Shown: piece after piece, positions 27,725 through 36,626 of the stretch | Layout of the letters: every line of letters begins with the position of its first letter | Numbering within the stretch: the stretch's first letter is position 1 | The notes under the pieces: generated by a model | Database searches by the model: none | Told to the model about the DNA's origin: nothing | Seen by the model: the letters and a program-made list of their open reading frames with translations, nothing else | Assembly: GCA_030532225.1 (NCBI GenBank) | Contig: JAUNLQ010000005.1 | Coordinates: forward strand, 12,604 to 76,603 | Length of the DNA stretch: 64,000 bases | DNA from: Bacillota bacterium | GTDB lineage: Bacteria; Bacillota; Clostridia; Tissierellales; Peptoniphilaceae | Direction: 5' to 3' | Position numbers and translations under genes: made by a program

Positions 27725-28475
27725 GGTTAACCTCATAAGAAACTAATTCTTTAAAGTCTTCTACTTTTAGGCTAGCCCCTCCAACTAAGGCTCCGTCTAC
27801 ATTTTCCTTGGCCATAAGTTCATTTATAGTGGCAGGTTTTACTGATCCTCCATAAAGAATTCTGATTTTTTGTCCTTGGCCTGGATAAAGTTTTTCCACT
27901 TCTGTTCTTATAAACTTGCACATAGTTTCTGCATCATCAGATGAGGCCGACTTGCCTGTTCCTATGGCCCAAATTGGTTCATAGGCTATTACTATATTGG
28001 AAACTTGGTCTGAGTCTACATCTTTTAAGCAAGCTAAAAGTTGAGACTTTACTAGGTCAAATTCCCTGCCTGCTTGTCTTTCTTCTAAACTTTCACCTAG
28101 ACAAAGTATTGGCACTAAGTTAGAGGATAGAAGTTTTAGTAGTTTTTTGTTTATAAAGTCATTGGACTCCTTGAAGATTTCCCTTCTTTCAGAGTGGCCA
28201 ATTATTACATATTGGACTCCAAGGTCTTTTAACATAGGAACAGAAACCTCTCCTGTAAAGGCTCCTGCATCTTCTGTATGGACATTTTGGGCTCCTAGCT
28301 TTATTGGGTTGTCTACTAACTTTTTGCTAAGAGGATAAAGGTCTACAAAAGGAGGGCAAATTACTACTTCCCCTTTCCTATCTAAGTCTAAGGCTAAAAA
28401 TTCATCAATAAATTTTTCTGCCTCAGATGGAGTCATATTCATTTTCCAATTTCCTGCTATTATTGATTGTCTCAT
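27717..28475 (-). CDS. tpiA: Triosephosphate isomerase
   Basis: Interconverts dihydroxyacetone phosphate and glyceraldehyde-3-phosphate. The TIM-barrel residues are all present: N-W-K-M-N with Lys near 11, the catalytic His in I-I-G-H-S-E-R-R near 96, and the catalytic Glu in A-Y-E-P-I-W-A-I-G-T-G near 166, with the phosphate loop L-Y-G-G-S-V near 208. At 252 aa it is full length. The start overlaps the pgk stop (TAATG), and the end overlaps gpmI, so the three are translationally coupled. Confidence 0.98.
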   Translation of the reverse strand: MRQSIIAGNWKMNMTPSEAEKFIDEFLALDLDRKGEVVICPPFVDLYPLSKKLVDNPIKLGAQNVHTEDAGAFTGEVSVPMLKDLGVQYVIIGHSERREIFKESNDFINKKLLKLLSSNLVPILCLGESLEERQAGREFDLVKSQLLACLKDVDSDQVSNIVIAYEPIWAIGTGKSASSDDAETMCKFIRTEVEKLYPGQGQKIRILYGGSVKPATINELMAKENVDGALVGGASLKVEDFKELVSYEVNHD

Positions 28476-29662
28476 TATTTGTCCTCGATTGCTGAAATTC
28501 CTGGAAGGTCTTTTCCTTCAAGTAACTCTAAGGAAGCTCCACCACCTGTAGAAACGTGGCTAACCTTGTCTGCAAGGCCAGATTTTTCTATGGCAGCTGC
28601 TGAATCTCCACCACCAATTATAGTTGTGCCTGTAGATTGGGCTAGGGACTTGGCTATGCCAAAGGTTCCCTTAGAGAAGTTGTCTATTTCAAAGACTCCT
28701 GCTGGACCATTCCATACAACAGTTTGGGCTCCTTGTAGGGCTTGGTCAATGGCCTTAAGGGTTTCTGAACCAATATCTAAAACCATTTGGTCTGCTGGTA
28801 TTTGGTCAATTTTAACTTCTTTAAAGGCTGCATCTTCTTTTATTTCTTCTGCAACAAGTACATCTATAGGAAGAATTAAATCTACTTTGGCTTGTTTTGC
28901 TTTTTCCATTAGGTCTTTGGCCAGGTCTAGCTTGTCATCTTCTACTAGGGACTTACCTAGTTCATAGCCTTGGGCCTTTAGGAAGGTGTTGGCCATGGCT
29001 CCTACTATTATTATTTTGTCTACTTTTTTTAGAAGATTTTCTATTACACCAATTTTGTCAGAAACTTTGGCTCCACCTAAAATAGCTACAAAAGGTCTTT
29101 GAGGATCTTCTATGGCCTTGGCCATTAGGTCGATTTCCTTTTGTACTAAAAAGCCAACTGCTGATGGTAACTGAGATGCAAGGCCTACATTTGAGGCGTG
29201 GGCTCTGTGGCTAGTTCCAAAAGCATCGTTAACATAGAAGTCTCCTAGGCTGGCTAGGTCTTTTGCAAAGGCTGGGTCGTTTTTTTCTTCTCCAGCTACA
29301 TATCTAGTGTTTTCCAGTAGGGCTACTTGGCCATCTTCTAGTTTTTCTACTTGGTCCTTAACCTTAGCTGATACAACTTGGTCGTCTGCAAAGAAGAAAA
29401 CTTCTTGGTCTAAAAGTTGACTTAGTCTTTCAGCTACTGGCTTTAGAGAAAATTCTGGCTTGGCTTGGCCCTTTGGTCTGCCTAAATGAGAAAGTAAAAT
29501 AACTTTTGCCTTGTTGTCTATTAAATATTTTATAGTTTTTAGTGATTCTACTATTCTCTTGTCATTGGTGATTTTTCCATCTGCTAAAGGCACATTAAAG
29601 TCACATCTTACTAGGACTTTTTTGCCTGTATAGTTAAAATCTTTTAAAGTTTTTTTGTTCAT
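28475..29662 (-). CDS. pgk: Phosphoglycerate kinase
   Basis: Transfers phosphate from 1,3-bisphosphoglycerate to ADP. It shows R-C-D-F-N-V-P near 20, [10 protein letters not shown] near 55, the hinge region G-G-A-K-V-S-D-K-I and the C-terminal nucleotide motif G-G-G-D-S-A-A-A. I place the start at the ATG at 29662, which follows GGAGG at 5 bases; a TTG at 29674 overlaps that site. This gives 395 aa. A strong hairpin with a T-run lies between gap and this gene. Confidence 0.97.
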   Translation of the reverse strand: MNKKTLKDFNYTGKKVLVRCDFNVPLADGKITNDKRIVESLKTIKYLIDNKAKVILLSHLGRPKGQAKPEFSLKPVAERLSQLLDQEVFFFADDQVVSAKVKDQVEKLEDGQVALLENTRYVAGEEKNDPAFAKDLASLGDFYVNDAFGTSHRAHASNVGLASQLPSAVGFLVQKEIDLMAKAIEDPQRPFVAILGGAKVSDKIGVIENLLKKVDKIIIVGAMANTFLKAQGYELGKSLVEDDKLDLAKDLMEKAKQAKVDLILPIDVLVAEEIKEDAAFKEVKIDQIPADQMVLDIGSETLKAIDQALQGAQTVVWNGPAGVFEIDNFSKGTFGIAKSLAQSTGTTIIGGGDSAAAIEKSGLADKVSHVSTGGGASLELLEGKDLPGISAIEDK

Positions 29663-29670
29663 ATATTCCT

Positions 29671-29710
29671 CCAAAAAAATACTGTAGAATCTAAGATCCT
29701 ACAGTATTAT
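29671..29710 (-). terminator. Hairpin with T-run between gap and pgk
   Basis: AATACTGTAG (29678-29687) and CTACAGTATT (29699-29708) form a perfect 10-bp stem with an 11-base loop; on the minus strand seven T follow directly. The pgk ribosome site begins right after the T-run. It likely makes gap transcripts more abundant than the rest, or stabilises a processed gap mRNA end. Confidence 0.85.
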
Positions 29711-29713
29711 TAC

Positions 29714-30721
29714 TTACATTTTGTCTGCAACAAATTTCGCAAGGTCTAAAACTCTTTGAGAATATCCCCATTCATTATCATACCAAGATACTAACTTAAC
29801 CATTCTGTCTTTTACTAAAGTTAGGCTAGCATCGAAAATTGAAGAGTTGCTGTTTTCAATAATATCAGTAGAAACTATAGGTTCTTCTGTATATTCTAAG
29901 ATTCCCTTTAATTCGTTTTCTGCTGCGTTTTTCATAGCTTGGTTAATTTCTTCAACACTTGCTTCTTTAGAAAGTTCAAATGTTACATCTACTAAAGAAC
30001 CAGTTATTACTGGAACTCTTACTGCAAAGCCTGTTAGTTTTCCATTTACTTCTGGAATAACTAGGCCAACAGCCTTAGCTGCACCAGTTGATGTTGGTAT
30101 AATGTTTTGAGCTGCTGCTCTAGCTCTTCTTAGGTCTTTGTGTTTGTTATCCATAATATTTTGGTCATTGGTGTAGGCGTGAATTGTAGTCATTAGGCCT
30201 CTTTCAATGCCAAAGTTGTCTAATACAACCTTAGTTATTGGTGCTAGACAGTTAGTTGTACATGAAGCATTTGAAATAATGTTGTGCTTTTCTGGGTCGT
30301 AAGTGTTTTCGTTTACTCCCATTACTATTGTGTTGTCTACATCTTTTCCAGGTGCTGTTAAAATAACTTTTTTTGCTCCTGCTTGTAGGTGTTTACTTAA
30401 GCCTTCCATGTCTCTAAAGGCTCCAGTTGAGTCAATAACTAAGTCAACTCCAAGTTCTTTCCATGGAATTTCTGCTGGGTCTCTGTGGTTAGTAAATTTA
30501 ACCTTGTTACCGTTAATTATAAGTCCTTCTTCGTAGGCTTCAACTTCACCTTTGAATTTTCCATATGGTGTGTCATATTTGAAAAGATGAGCAAAGGTTT
30601 CAAATGGGCCTGTTGCATTTACAGCCACAATTTCTATTCCTTCTCTTCCTACTTCGAAGAATCCTCTTGTTACGTCTCTTCCTATTCTTCCGAATCCGTT
30701 AATTCCAATTTTTATAGACAT
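29714..30721 (-). CDS. gap: Glyceraldehyde-3-phosphate dehydrogenase
   Basis: Oxidises glyceraldehyde-3-phosphate to 1,3-bisphosphoglycerate. N-terminal G-F-G-R-I-G-R binds the cofactor, S-N-A-S-C-T-T-N-C near 155 holds the catalytic cysteine, and W-Y-D-N-E-W-G-Y near 315 is the family C-terminal motif. At 335 aa it is full length. After the second beta strand it reads V-N-A-T-G where NAD-specific enzymes have N-D; the missing acid at residue 36 suggests looser NAD/NADP choice. The ATG follows GAGGAGG. It lies 67 bp after rpoN. No CggR-type repressor gene is nearby. Confidence 0.97.
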   Translation of the reverse strand: MSIKIGINGFGRIGRDVTRGFFEVGREGIEIVAVNATGPFETFAHLFKYDTPYGKFKGEVEAYEEGLIINGNKVKFTNHRDPAEIPWKELGVDLVIDSTGAFRDMEGLSKHLQAGAKKVILTAPGKDVDNTIVMGVNENTYDPEKHNIISNASCTTNCLAPITKVVLDNFGIERGLMTTIHAYTNDQNIMDNKHKDLRRARAAAQNIIPTSTGAAKAVGLVIPEVNGKLTGFAVRVPVITGSLVDVTFELSKEASVEEINQAMKNAAENELKGILEYTEEPIVSTDIIENSNSSIFDASLTLVKDRMVKLVSWYDNEWGYSQRVLDLAKFVADKM

Positions 30722-30788
30722 AATGTTTTCCTCCTCATGTCAATTTTTCCCAATTTATATTTACCCATTTTTTGCTAATAAATATCAT

Positions 30789-32102
30789 CTAAAATCTTTT
30801 TCTTTTTGTAGAGGATAAAATCTCCATTTCATCTCTATATTTTTGCACTGTTCTTCTAGATATTTTATAGCCTAGGGCATTTAGGTCGTCAGTTATTTTT
30901 TGGTCTGATAGGGGCTTTTTCTTGTCTTCTGCCCCAATGGCAGTCCTAATATAAAGTTTTATTTGGTCTACAGAAACTAGGCCCTGGTCACTTTCCAAAC
31001 CAGTGGTGAAAAAGTCCTTTAGTTCCATAAGCCTGCTTGGTGTTTGTATATACTTGCCATTACAGCTTCTAGAAATTGTAGACTCATGTAAGTCTAGTTT
31101 ACTGGCTATCTGGCTCATTGTCAAAGGTTTTAGGGGGCCTTTGTTGAGCAGATAGTCCTTTTGACTTTGGCATAAAAGCTCAGCCACTTGTAAAATAGTT
31201 TGTCTTCTTTGTTTCAAAGACCTAATAATCCAATTTGTTTCTTTAAATTTTTCCCTTAAATAGTCCCTAGCCTCAGGGCTAATTTCAGTCTTAAATAGGT
31301 CCAAATAAAAAGGATTTCTAGCTACTGAAATACTAGCTTCTTCATTTTCATATAGCTGTAGGTCTCCGTCATTTATTTCTAAGATTAAATCTGGAATAAT
31401 AAATTTTGTAGGCCTAGAATTTCTATTTAAAAAGCTGCCTGGCTTTGGATTTAGTTTTCTAATTTGGTCAAAGGAGTCTTGGATTTCTTCTTTTGAAACT
31501 CCATATTTTTCTGCCAAAAGTCCAACTCTATTTTCTGCCAAGTCTACTAGGTTAAAGTTTATTATAGCCTGAGTTAAGTCTGATAGGCCCTTGGCTTGGG
31601 CTTGTTTCAAGAGACATTCTTCTAGGCTGGAAGCACATATACCTAGAGGCAAGAAGTTTTTCATCTGGTCTAGGACCTTAAGAACTGTTTTAAAGGAAAA
31701 GCCATACTTGTTGGAAAATTGATAAAGGTCTATGGTAATATAGCCCTTGTCATCAATATTCTCCAGAAGCAATTTGCCAATTCTTCTTTCCTCTTTATTA
31801 AGTTTTAAAAACAAAAGTTGTTCATAAAGATAGTCATAAAGACTTTCTTCTTTAGATACATATTTTTCAAAGGAAGTGTCTTCCTCATCATCTGTTGACC
31901 TAGGCCTAGCTTGAAATCCTTGGTAGTAGTCATCTATTTTGTAGTCTTTTATTTCCAAGTCCATAGTCGGGTTTTCTTGGACCAGGTCTGAAAGATACTT
32001 GCCTAGTTCTAGATGGTTGTATTGTAAAATTTCTATTGATTGTCTTAATTCAGTTGTCAGTGCTAGTTTTTGTTTTTGTTTTAAAGAGACATCTAATCTC
32101 AT
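30789..32102 (-). CDS. rpoN: RNA polymerase sigma-54 factor
   Basis: Alternative sigma factor that needs an AAA+ activator. Region I at the N-terminus is Gln/Leu-rich (L-K-Q-K-Q-K-L-A-L-T-T-E-L-R-Q-S-I). The core-binding domain lies in the middle, a helix-turn-helix (L-H-E-S-T-I-S-R-S) near 340, and the RpoN box R-R-T-V-Q-K-Y-R-D near 417. Its 437 aa are full length. The ribosome site is weak, and it lies 7 bp after pulA, so it is probably cotranscribed with the glycogen genes. No activator gene and no -24/-12 promoter was found in the window, so its targets are unknown. Confidence 0.95.
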   Translation of the reverse strand: MRLDVSLKQKQKLALTTELRQSIEILQYNHLELGKYLSDLVQENPTMDLEIKDYKIDDYYQGFQARPRSTDDEEDTSFEKYVSKEESLYDYLYEQLLFLKLNKEERRIGKLLLENIDDKGYITIDLYQFSNKYGFSFKTVLKVLDQMKNFLPLGICASSLEECLLKQAQAKGLSDLTQAIINFNLVDLAENRVGLLAEKYGVSKEEIQDSFDQIRKLNPKPGSFLNRNSRPTKFIIPDLILEINDGDLQLYENEEASISVARNPFYLDLFKTEISPEARDYLREKFKETNWIIRSLKQRRQTILQVAELLCQSQKDYLLNKGPLKPLTMSQIASKLDLHESTISRSCNGKYIQTPSRLMELKDFFTTGLESDQGLVSVDQIKLYIRTAIGAEDKKKPLSDQKITDDLNALGYKISRRTVQKYRDEMEILSSTKRKRF

Positions 32103-32109
32103 GAACTAA

Positions 32110-34038
32110 TCACATCTTTTTTTCTATAATTATAACTTGGCTGCCTAAGGAGTTAATTTCAATGTTCCTTGGACAGGCAAGGTCTTCTTGGCAGTAGCCA
32201 TTTTTGTTAAAAATAGTTTTTAAACTTACTTGGTCCAAGTTTAGGTCTAGGGAAAATTTCTCCTTAATTAAAGGCAAATAATTTTCTAAGTTTATGCTTT
32301 CTGTAACTTTGCCTCCATTGTGGGAGATAAAATAAAATTTGTCCCTGTCTTTTATAAAATATGAAATTATTGGTCTGTCTGCCAAGTCTAAGAACAAAAG
32401 CTTTTCTCTAATATCTTGGGCCTTATAGTCTGAAAAGAAACTAAGACTTTTTCTAAGACTTATTAGGTCCTTAAAAAATTTATAGACTTGGAGATTTTTA
32501 GCCTTTAGATCCCAGTCTACTTGGTTAAGGGATATGGGAGAATTGTAGCTGTTGGCTTGTCCCTTTTTGTTTCTTAAAAATTCATTGCCTTCGTGGATAA
32601 AAGGCAGGCCAAAGGATAAGAATATTATAGAGTTGGCCAGTTTATAGGCAGCAACTTTTTCTTCATAACTTGCTCCTTGAAAGCTTAGGTCTATTTTGTC
32701 CCAAAGTATTAAATCGTCATGGGAATTAACATAGTTTATAGATTCTTGGGCCTGGTCTGTAAAGCCTTGGTGGTTGTCATCAAGGTCAATGGACCCTGCT
32801 ATTCCTGTTTCTATACAGATTTTTTTGCTAGTATCTCCCATTACAAAGCCCTGGCTACTTCCTCTGTTGCCTCCTTTTATACAGTCTCTAAGATTGTCAT
32901 TAAAGCAGGCGAAGCCCTTGGATCTTTGTTTGCCTTTTAGGCTTCTTTTTTCTACAGCTAAAGTTGACTCTCCTCCTAGCCAAGGTTCTCCATATATTAA
33001 TACATCAGGGTCAATTCTTCTAGCTTCCCTTACAAGCTCTTCCATTGTGTCTATGTCTATTAGGCCCATTAAGTCAAAGCGAAAGCCGTCAACCTTGTAT
33101 TCTTTCATCCAATATTTTATAGAGTCTACAATAAATTTTCTGGCCATCTTGCCTTCTGACTTAAATTCATTTCCTACTCCTGAGCCGTTGGAAAAATTCC
33201 CTTGGTCATCTTTTCTAAAATAACAGCCTGGACACAAGACTTCAAAGTTAGACTTTCCCCCTAAATAGTGGTGGTTGTAAACCACGTCTAAAACTACCTT
33301 AAGGCCAGCTTGGTGAAGGGCCATAATTAGTTGTTTTAGTTCTCTAATTCTATTTTTAGGCTCTTGGGGCTGGCTGGCATAAGACCCTTCTGGAAGATTA
33401 AAAAACATAGGGTCATAGCCCCAGTTGTAATTATTGTCTTCAAAAAAACTTTCCTTGCTTTCATTGACTGTTAAAAAGTCGTAAACAGGCAGAAGGTGAA
33501 CATGACTAATACCTAAATCTACTAGGTGGTCTAGGCCTGTGGCTAAGTCCTTGTATCTTGTTCCCCTTTCAGCTAGGCCTAAATACTTGCCTCTGTTTTT
33601 TGCAGCTGAATTTTCTGAAAAGCTAAAGTCTTTTATGTGAAGTTCATAAATAATGGCTTCAGAAACTTTTGTCTGGGGTTTTTTGTGGTCTAAAAATCCT
33701 GCAGGGTTAGTGTCTGCCAGGTCAACTATGGCTGCTTTTCTAGAGTTAATCATAGCCCCTATGGCATAAGGGTCTGATACTTCTAGGTCCTGGTCAGTAA
33801 TATAGGCATAGTAGCAACCGTCTAAGTCTCCACTTATACTTTTATAAAATACTCCATTAGGGTCCTTGGTCATTGTATAGGTCATGCCTACTATGTCCTT
33901 GGCTGATTGGAATATTCTTAGTTTTAAGTTGTTGTTAGCTGGGCTGTAGACTCTAAAGGTTGATTTTTCTTTAGAATAGTCTAGGCCCAGTTTTATATCA
34001 AGGTCTACATAAGCCTTGTATAAGTCTTCCTTGTTCAT
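32110..34038 (-). CDS. pulA: Type I pullulanase (glycogen debranching)
   Basis: GH13 enzyme that cleaves alpha-1,6 branches. An N-terminal CBM48-like domain lies at about 15-115, followed by the barrel with the type I pullulanase motif N-W-G-Y-D-P near 203. The nucleophile Asp is in F-R-F-D-L-M-G near 320, the acid Glu in Y-G-E-P-W near 350 and the transition-state Asp in N-S-H-D-D near 440. There is no signal peptide, so it acts on intracellular glycogen or imported dextrins. At 642 aa it is on the short side. It lies 14 bp after glgA and 7 before rpoN. Confidence 0.92.
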   Translation of the reverse strand: MNKEDLYKAYVDLDIKLGLDYSKEKSTFRVYSPANNNLKLRIFQSAKDIVGMTYTMTKDPNGVFYKSISGDLDGCYYAYITDQDLEVSDPYAIGAMINSRKAAIVDLADTNPAGFLDHKKPQTKVSEAIIYELHIKDFSFSENSAAKNRGKYLGLAERGTRYKDLATGLDHLVDLGISHVHLLPVYDFLTVNESKESFFEDNNYNWGYDPMFFNLPEGSYASQPQEPKNRIRELKQLIMALHQAGLKVVLDVVYNHHYLGGKSNFEVLCPGCYFRKDDQGNFSNGSGVGNEFKSEGKMARKFIVDSIKYWMKEYKVDGFRFDLMGLIDIDTMEELVREARRIDPDVLIYGEPWLGGESTLAVEKRSLKGKQRSKGFACFNDNLRDCIKGGNRGSSQGFVMGDTSKKICIETGIAGSIDLDDNHQGFTDQAQESINYVNSHDDLILWDKIDLSFQGASYEEKVAAYKLANSIIFLSFGLPFIHEGNEFLRNKKGQANSYNSPISLNQVDWDLKAKNLQVYKFFKDLISLRKSLSFFSDYKAQDIREKLLFLDLADRPIISYFIKDRDKFYFISHNGGKVTESINLENYLPLIKEKFSLDLNLDQVSLKTIFNKNGYCQEDLACPRNIEINSLGSQVIIIEKKM

Positions 34039-34052
34039 ATTTTGTCTTTCTT

Positions 34053-35489
34053 TTAGATTCTGTTGTTGAGTACTTTTTTGTAGTTTTCTATATATTCGTC
34101 ACAAGATGCATCCCAGGAAAAGTCCTTGTCCATTGCTGCATACATTATTTTCCCAAAGTCTTCTTTGTTTTTGTAGACTTTAAGGGCGTCTTTTATTGTA
34201 AAAAGAAGTTCATGGGCGTTAATGTTAGAAAAGGAAAATCCTGTTCCCTCTTTGGTGTACTTGTTATAGGCTTGGACTGTATCTTTTAGGCCTCCAGTTT
34301 CTCTAACTATAGGTACAGTTCCATATCTCATGGATATTAGTTGTGAAATTCCACATGGCTCTGCTATTGAAGGCATTAAATAAAGGTCTGCCCCTGCATA
34401 AACCTTGTGAGATTGGGACTCGTCAAAGTAAATTCTAGCTGCCAGTTTGTTTGGGAAAGATCTTTGGTAAAATCTAAGTTTTTCTTCATAGCGAGAATCT
34501 CCAGTTCCTAAAATTACTAGCTGAATGTCTTCTTGCATAAGTTCCCCTAGGACAAAGTCTAAAAGGTCTATGCCCTTTAAATCTACAAGCCTAGTAACCA
34601 TAGCCAGCATTGGCACATCTTCCCTGACTGGCAAGTTATAAAGTTCTTGGATATAGGTTTTGTTATTTACCTTGTTGCTAGGGTCTTCCTTGCTGTAGTT
34701 ATATGGAATTTCTGGGTCCTTTTCTGGGTCATATTTATCATAGTCAATGCCGTTAATTATTCCTACTAGCTTGTGCTGGTTGTTTCTAATTATATTGTCA
34801 AGGCCCTCCCCAAAGTAAGGATAGGTTATTTCTTGGGCATAGGTTTTGGATACTGTAGTTAAAAGGTCACAATATACTATACCTGCCTGCATCATGTTTA
34901 TGGCATCATAATATTTAATGCCATTGTCATGATAATAATCCATAGACAGGCCAGTTAGGGGCATAATTTCACTAGGAAAAATTCCCTGGTATTTTATGTT
35001 GTGAATAGTATAGGCAGTTTTTATTTTAGAATAAAAGTCGTCTCCCCTAGCAAAGTCCTTAATATAAAGAGGAACTAAACCTGTATGCCAGTCATTGGCG
35101 TTGACCATGTCTGGTGCCTCATCTAAAAATCTTAGTAGCTGAACACAGGCCTTGGAATAAAAGATAAATCTTTCTCCATCGTCTCCTTGGCCATAGATTG
35201 ATTGTCTTTTAAAATAAAATTCATTGTCTATAAAATAAAATTTTACCCCTTGGTATATTAATTTAAAGACTCCTGCATATTGCCTTCTCCAATCTAGGTC
35301 TACATAATAGTAGCCTAAAAATTCCATTTGTTCCTTGTAGGAAGATGGAATTTGGCCATATAGGGGTAGGACCACAGAAATATCATGGCCCTTTTTCTTA
35401 AATTCTTTTGGTAGTGATCCACTTACATCAGCTAGGCCTCCTGTTTTTATAAAGGGACTAGCTTCAGAAGTCATATAAAAAATTTTCAT
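34053..35489 (-). CDS. glgA: Glycogen synthase (ADP-glucose)
   Basis: GT5 glucosyltransferase extending alpha-1,4-glucan from ADP-glucose. The N-terminus has K-T-G-G-L-A-D-V near 15-22, which binds ADP-glucose, and the C-terminal Rossmann lobe has E-P-C-G-I-S-Q-L and T-G-G-L-K-D-T. At 478 aa it is full length. The ATG follows AAGGAAT. It lies 3 bp after glgD in the order glgB-glgC-glgD-glgA-pulA, a complete synthesis and debranching set lacking only a phosphorylase in this window. Confidence 0.97.
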   Translation of the reverse strand: MKIFYMTSEASPFIKTGGLADVSGSLPKEFKKKGHDISVVLPLYGQIPSSYKEQMEFLGYYYVDLDWRRQYAGVFKLIYQGVKFYFIDNEFYFKRQSIYGQGDDGERFIFYSKACVQLLRFLDEAPDMVNANDWHTGLVPLYIKDFARGDDFYSKIKTAYTIHNIKYQGIFPSEIMPLTGLSMDYYHDNGIKYYDAINMMQAGIVYCDLLTTVSKTYAQEITYPYFGEGLDNIIRNNQHKLVGIINGIDYDKYDPEKDPEIPYNYSKEDPSNKVNNKTYIQELYNLPVREDVPMLAMVTRLVDLKGIDLLDFVLGELMQEDIQLVILGTGDSRYEEKLRFYQRSFPNKLAARIYFDESQSHKVYAGADLYLMPSIAEPCGISQLISMRYGTVPIVRETGGLKDTVQAYNKYTKEGTGFSFSNINAHELLFTIKDALKVYKNKEDFGKIMYAAMDKDFSWDASCDEYIENYKKVLNNRI

Positions 35490-35492
35490 AGC

Positions 35493-36617
35493 TTATTCCT
35501 TTTCTACCCTGCCATATTTTTCAATAATAGCAGGTTGGTTTATTGATCCTACTAAACTTACATCTTCTTCAATTACACAGTATTTGTCTATTATAGAATT
35601 TATAACTACTGCTCCTTCTTTGATTTCAGTTTTTTGCATAATTATAGAGTTTTTCACTATGGCGTTTTTGCCAATTTTTACTCCTCTAAATATTATAGAG
35701 GATTCCACGTCTCCTTCTATAATACAGCCATTGGCAATTAGGGAGTTTTCCACATCTGGATTTCTTCTATAAATAGTAGATGGTTCGTCCTTGGTTTTGG
35801 TCATAACCTTGCCGTTTTTTATAAACATTTGGTTAAAAATGTCTTTGGTTAAAAGGTCTAGGTTAGCATCATAATAGGACTTAGTGTCATTTATTAAATA
35901 TACTGGGTCTGCTAGTTCATAGGAATTTATTATTAGAGATTTTTTATTTTTTATAATAGCATCCTTGAGAGAGTTAGCGTTGCCTTTTTCTACTGTTTCT
36001 TTTACCAAGGAAATTAAAACTTCTTTTTTTATAAACATGGCATCTATATACATGTTAAAGGATTTTTCTGTTCCTAGGTTTACGCCAATATTGCTAACAA
36101 AGCCTTGGTCATCAAGATGAAGCTTGTTAGTGTTTACAAATTCTTGTTTTTCGTCATTTTTTCTTACATAAAATAACATTATGTCAGAGGAAGAAGATAC
36201 GAATTTTTCGTAGGCATCTTCTAAGTCCTTCATAAAAATAACATTGGATTTTACTATAAGAGCATTGTCTTCTCTTAAGGTTTTGAAAAAGTTTAAGGTT
36301 GAATAAAAATCTGCTATGTCTCCTAGTCTTTCTATTAGGCTACTTTGTTTTATTGGTGGGTACAAAAACAAGCCATGAAATCTAGAATTTAGGGACCAAG
36401 GTTTGCCATCTGCAAGGTGGTCCATAGTAGATCTGATTTTTTCTCCTGTATAAAGGGCAACACTTCTAATGCCGTTGTTGACCATATTTGAAATTGTTAA
36501 GTCAATTAGTCTGTACCTGCCACCATAAGGAAGCATGTAGGATGGTCTGCTTTTGCTTAGGGAACCAAATTCCCTGTCCTTGTTATTATAAGATATTAAA
36601 CCAAAACAATTATCCAT
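35493..36617 (-). CDS. glgD: GlgD, ADP-glucose pyrophosphorylase-like subunit
   Basis: A 374-aa paralog of GlgC that lacks the full catalytic G-G-x-G-S-R-L loop; the start reads F-G-L-I-S-Y-N-N-K-D. It keeps P-Y-G-G-R-Y-R-L-I-D and a C-terminal left-handed beta-helix of I-x-x-S-I-I repeats. In Firmicutes GlgD pairs with GlgC as a mainly regulatory subunit that raises activity. The ATG follows AGGAGG, 9 bp after glgC. Confidence 0.93.
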   Translation of the reverse strand: MDNCFGLISYNNKDREFGSLSKSRPSYMLPYGGRYRLIDLTISNMVNNGIRSVALYTGEKIRSTMDHLADGKPWSLNSRFHGLFLYPPIKQSSLIERLGDIADFYSTLNFFKTLREDNALIVKSNVIFMKDLEDAYEKFVSSSSDIMLFYVRKNDEKQEFVNTNKLHLDDQGFVSNIGVNLGTEKSFNMYIDAMFIKKEVLISLVKETVEKGNANSLKDAIIKNKKSLIINSYELADPVYLINDTKSYYDANLDLLTKDIFNQMFIKNGKVMTKTKDEPSTIYRRNPDVENSLIANGCIIEGDVESSIIFRGVKIGKNAIVKNSIIMQKTEIKEGAVVINSIIDKYCVIEEDVSLVGSINQPAIIEKYGRVEKE

Positions 36618-36626
36618 GTCTGCCTC

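Noticed and set aside
30722..30788. Sigma-54 or CggR-type control site before gap.
   Set aside because: The 67-bp gap shows no -24/-12 pair and no clear operator; only a weak -10-like TATAAA and the gap ribosome site.
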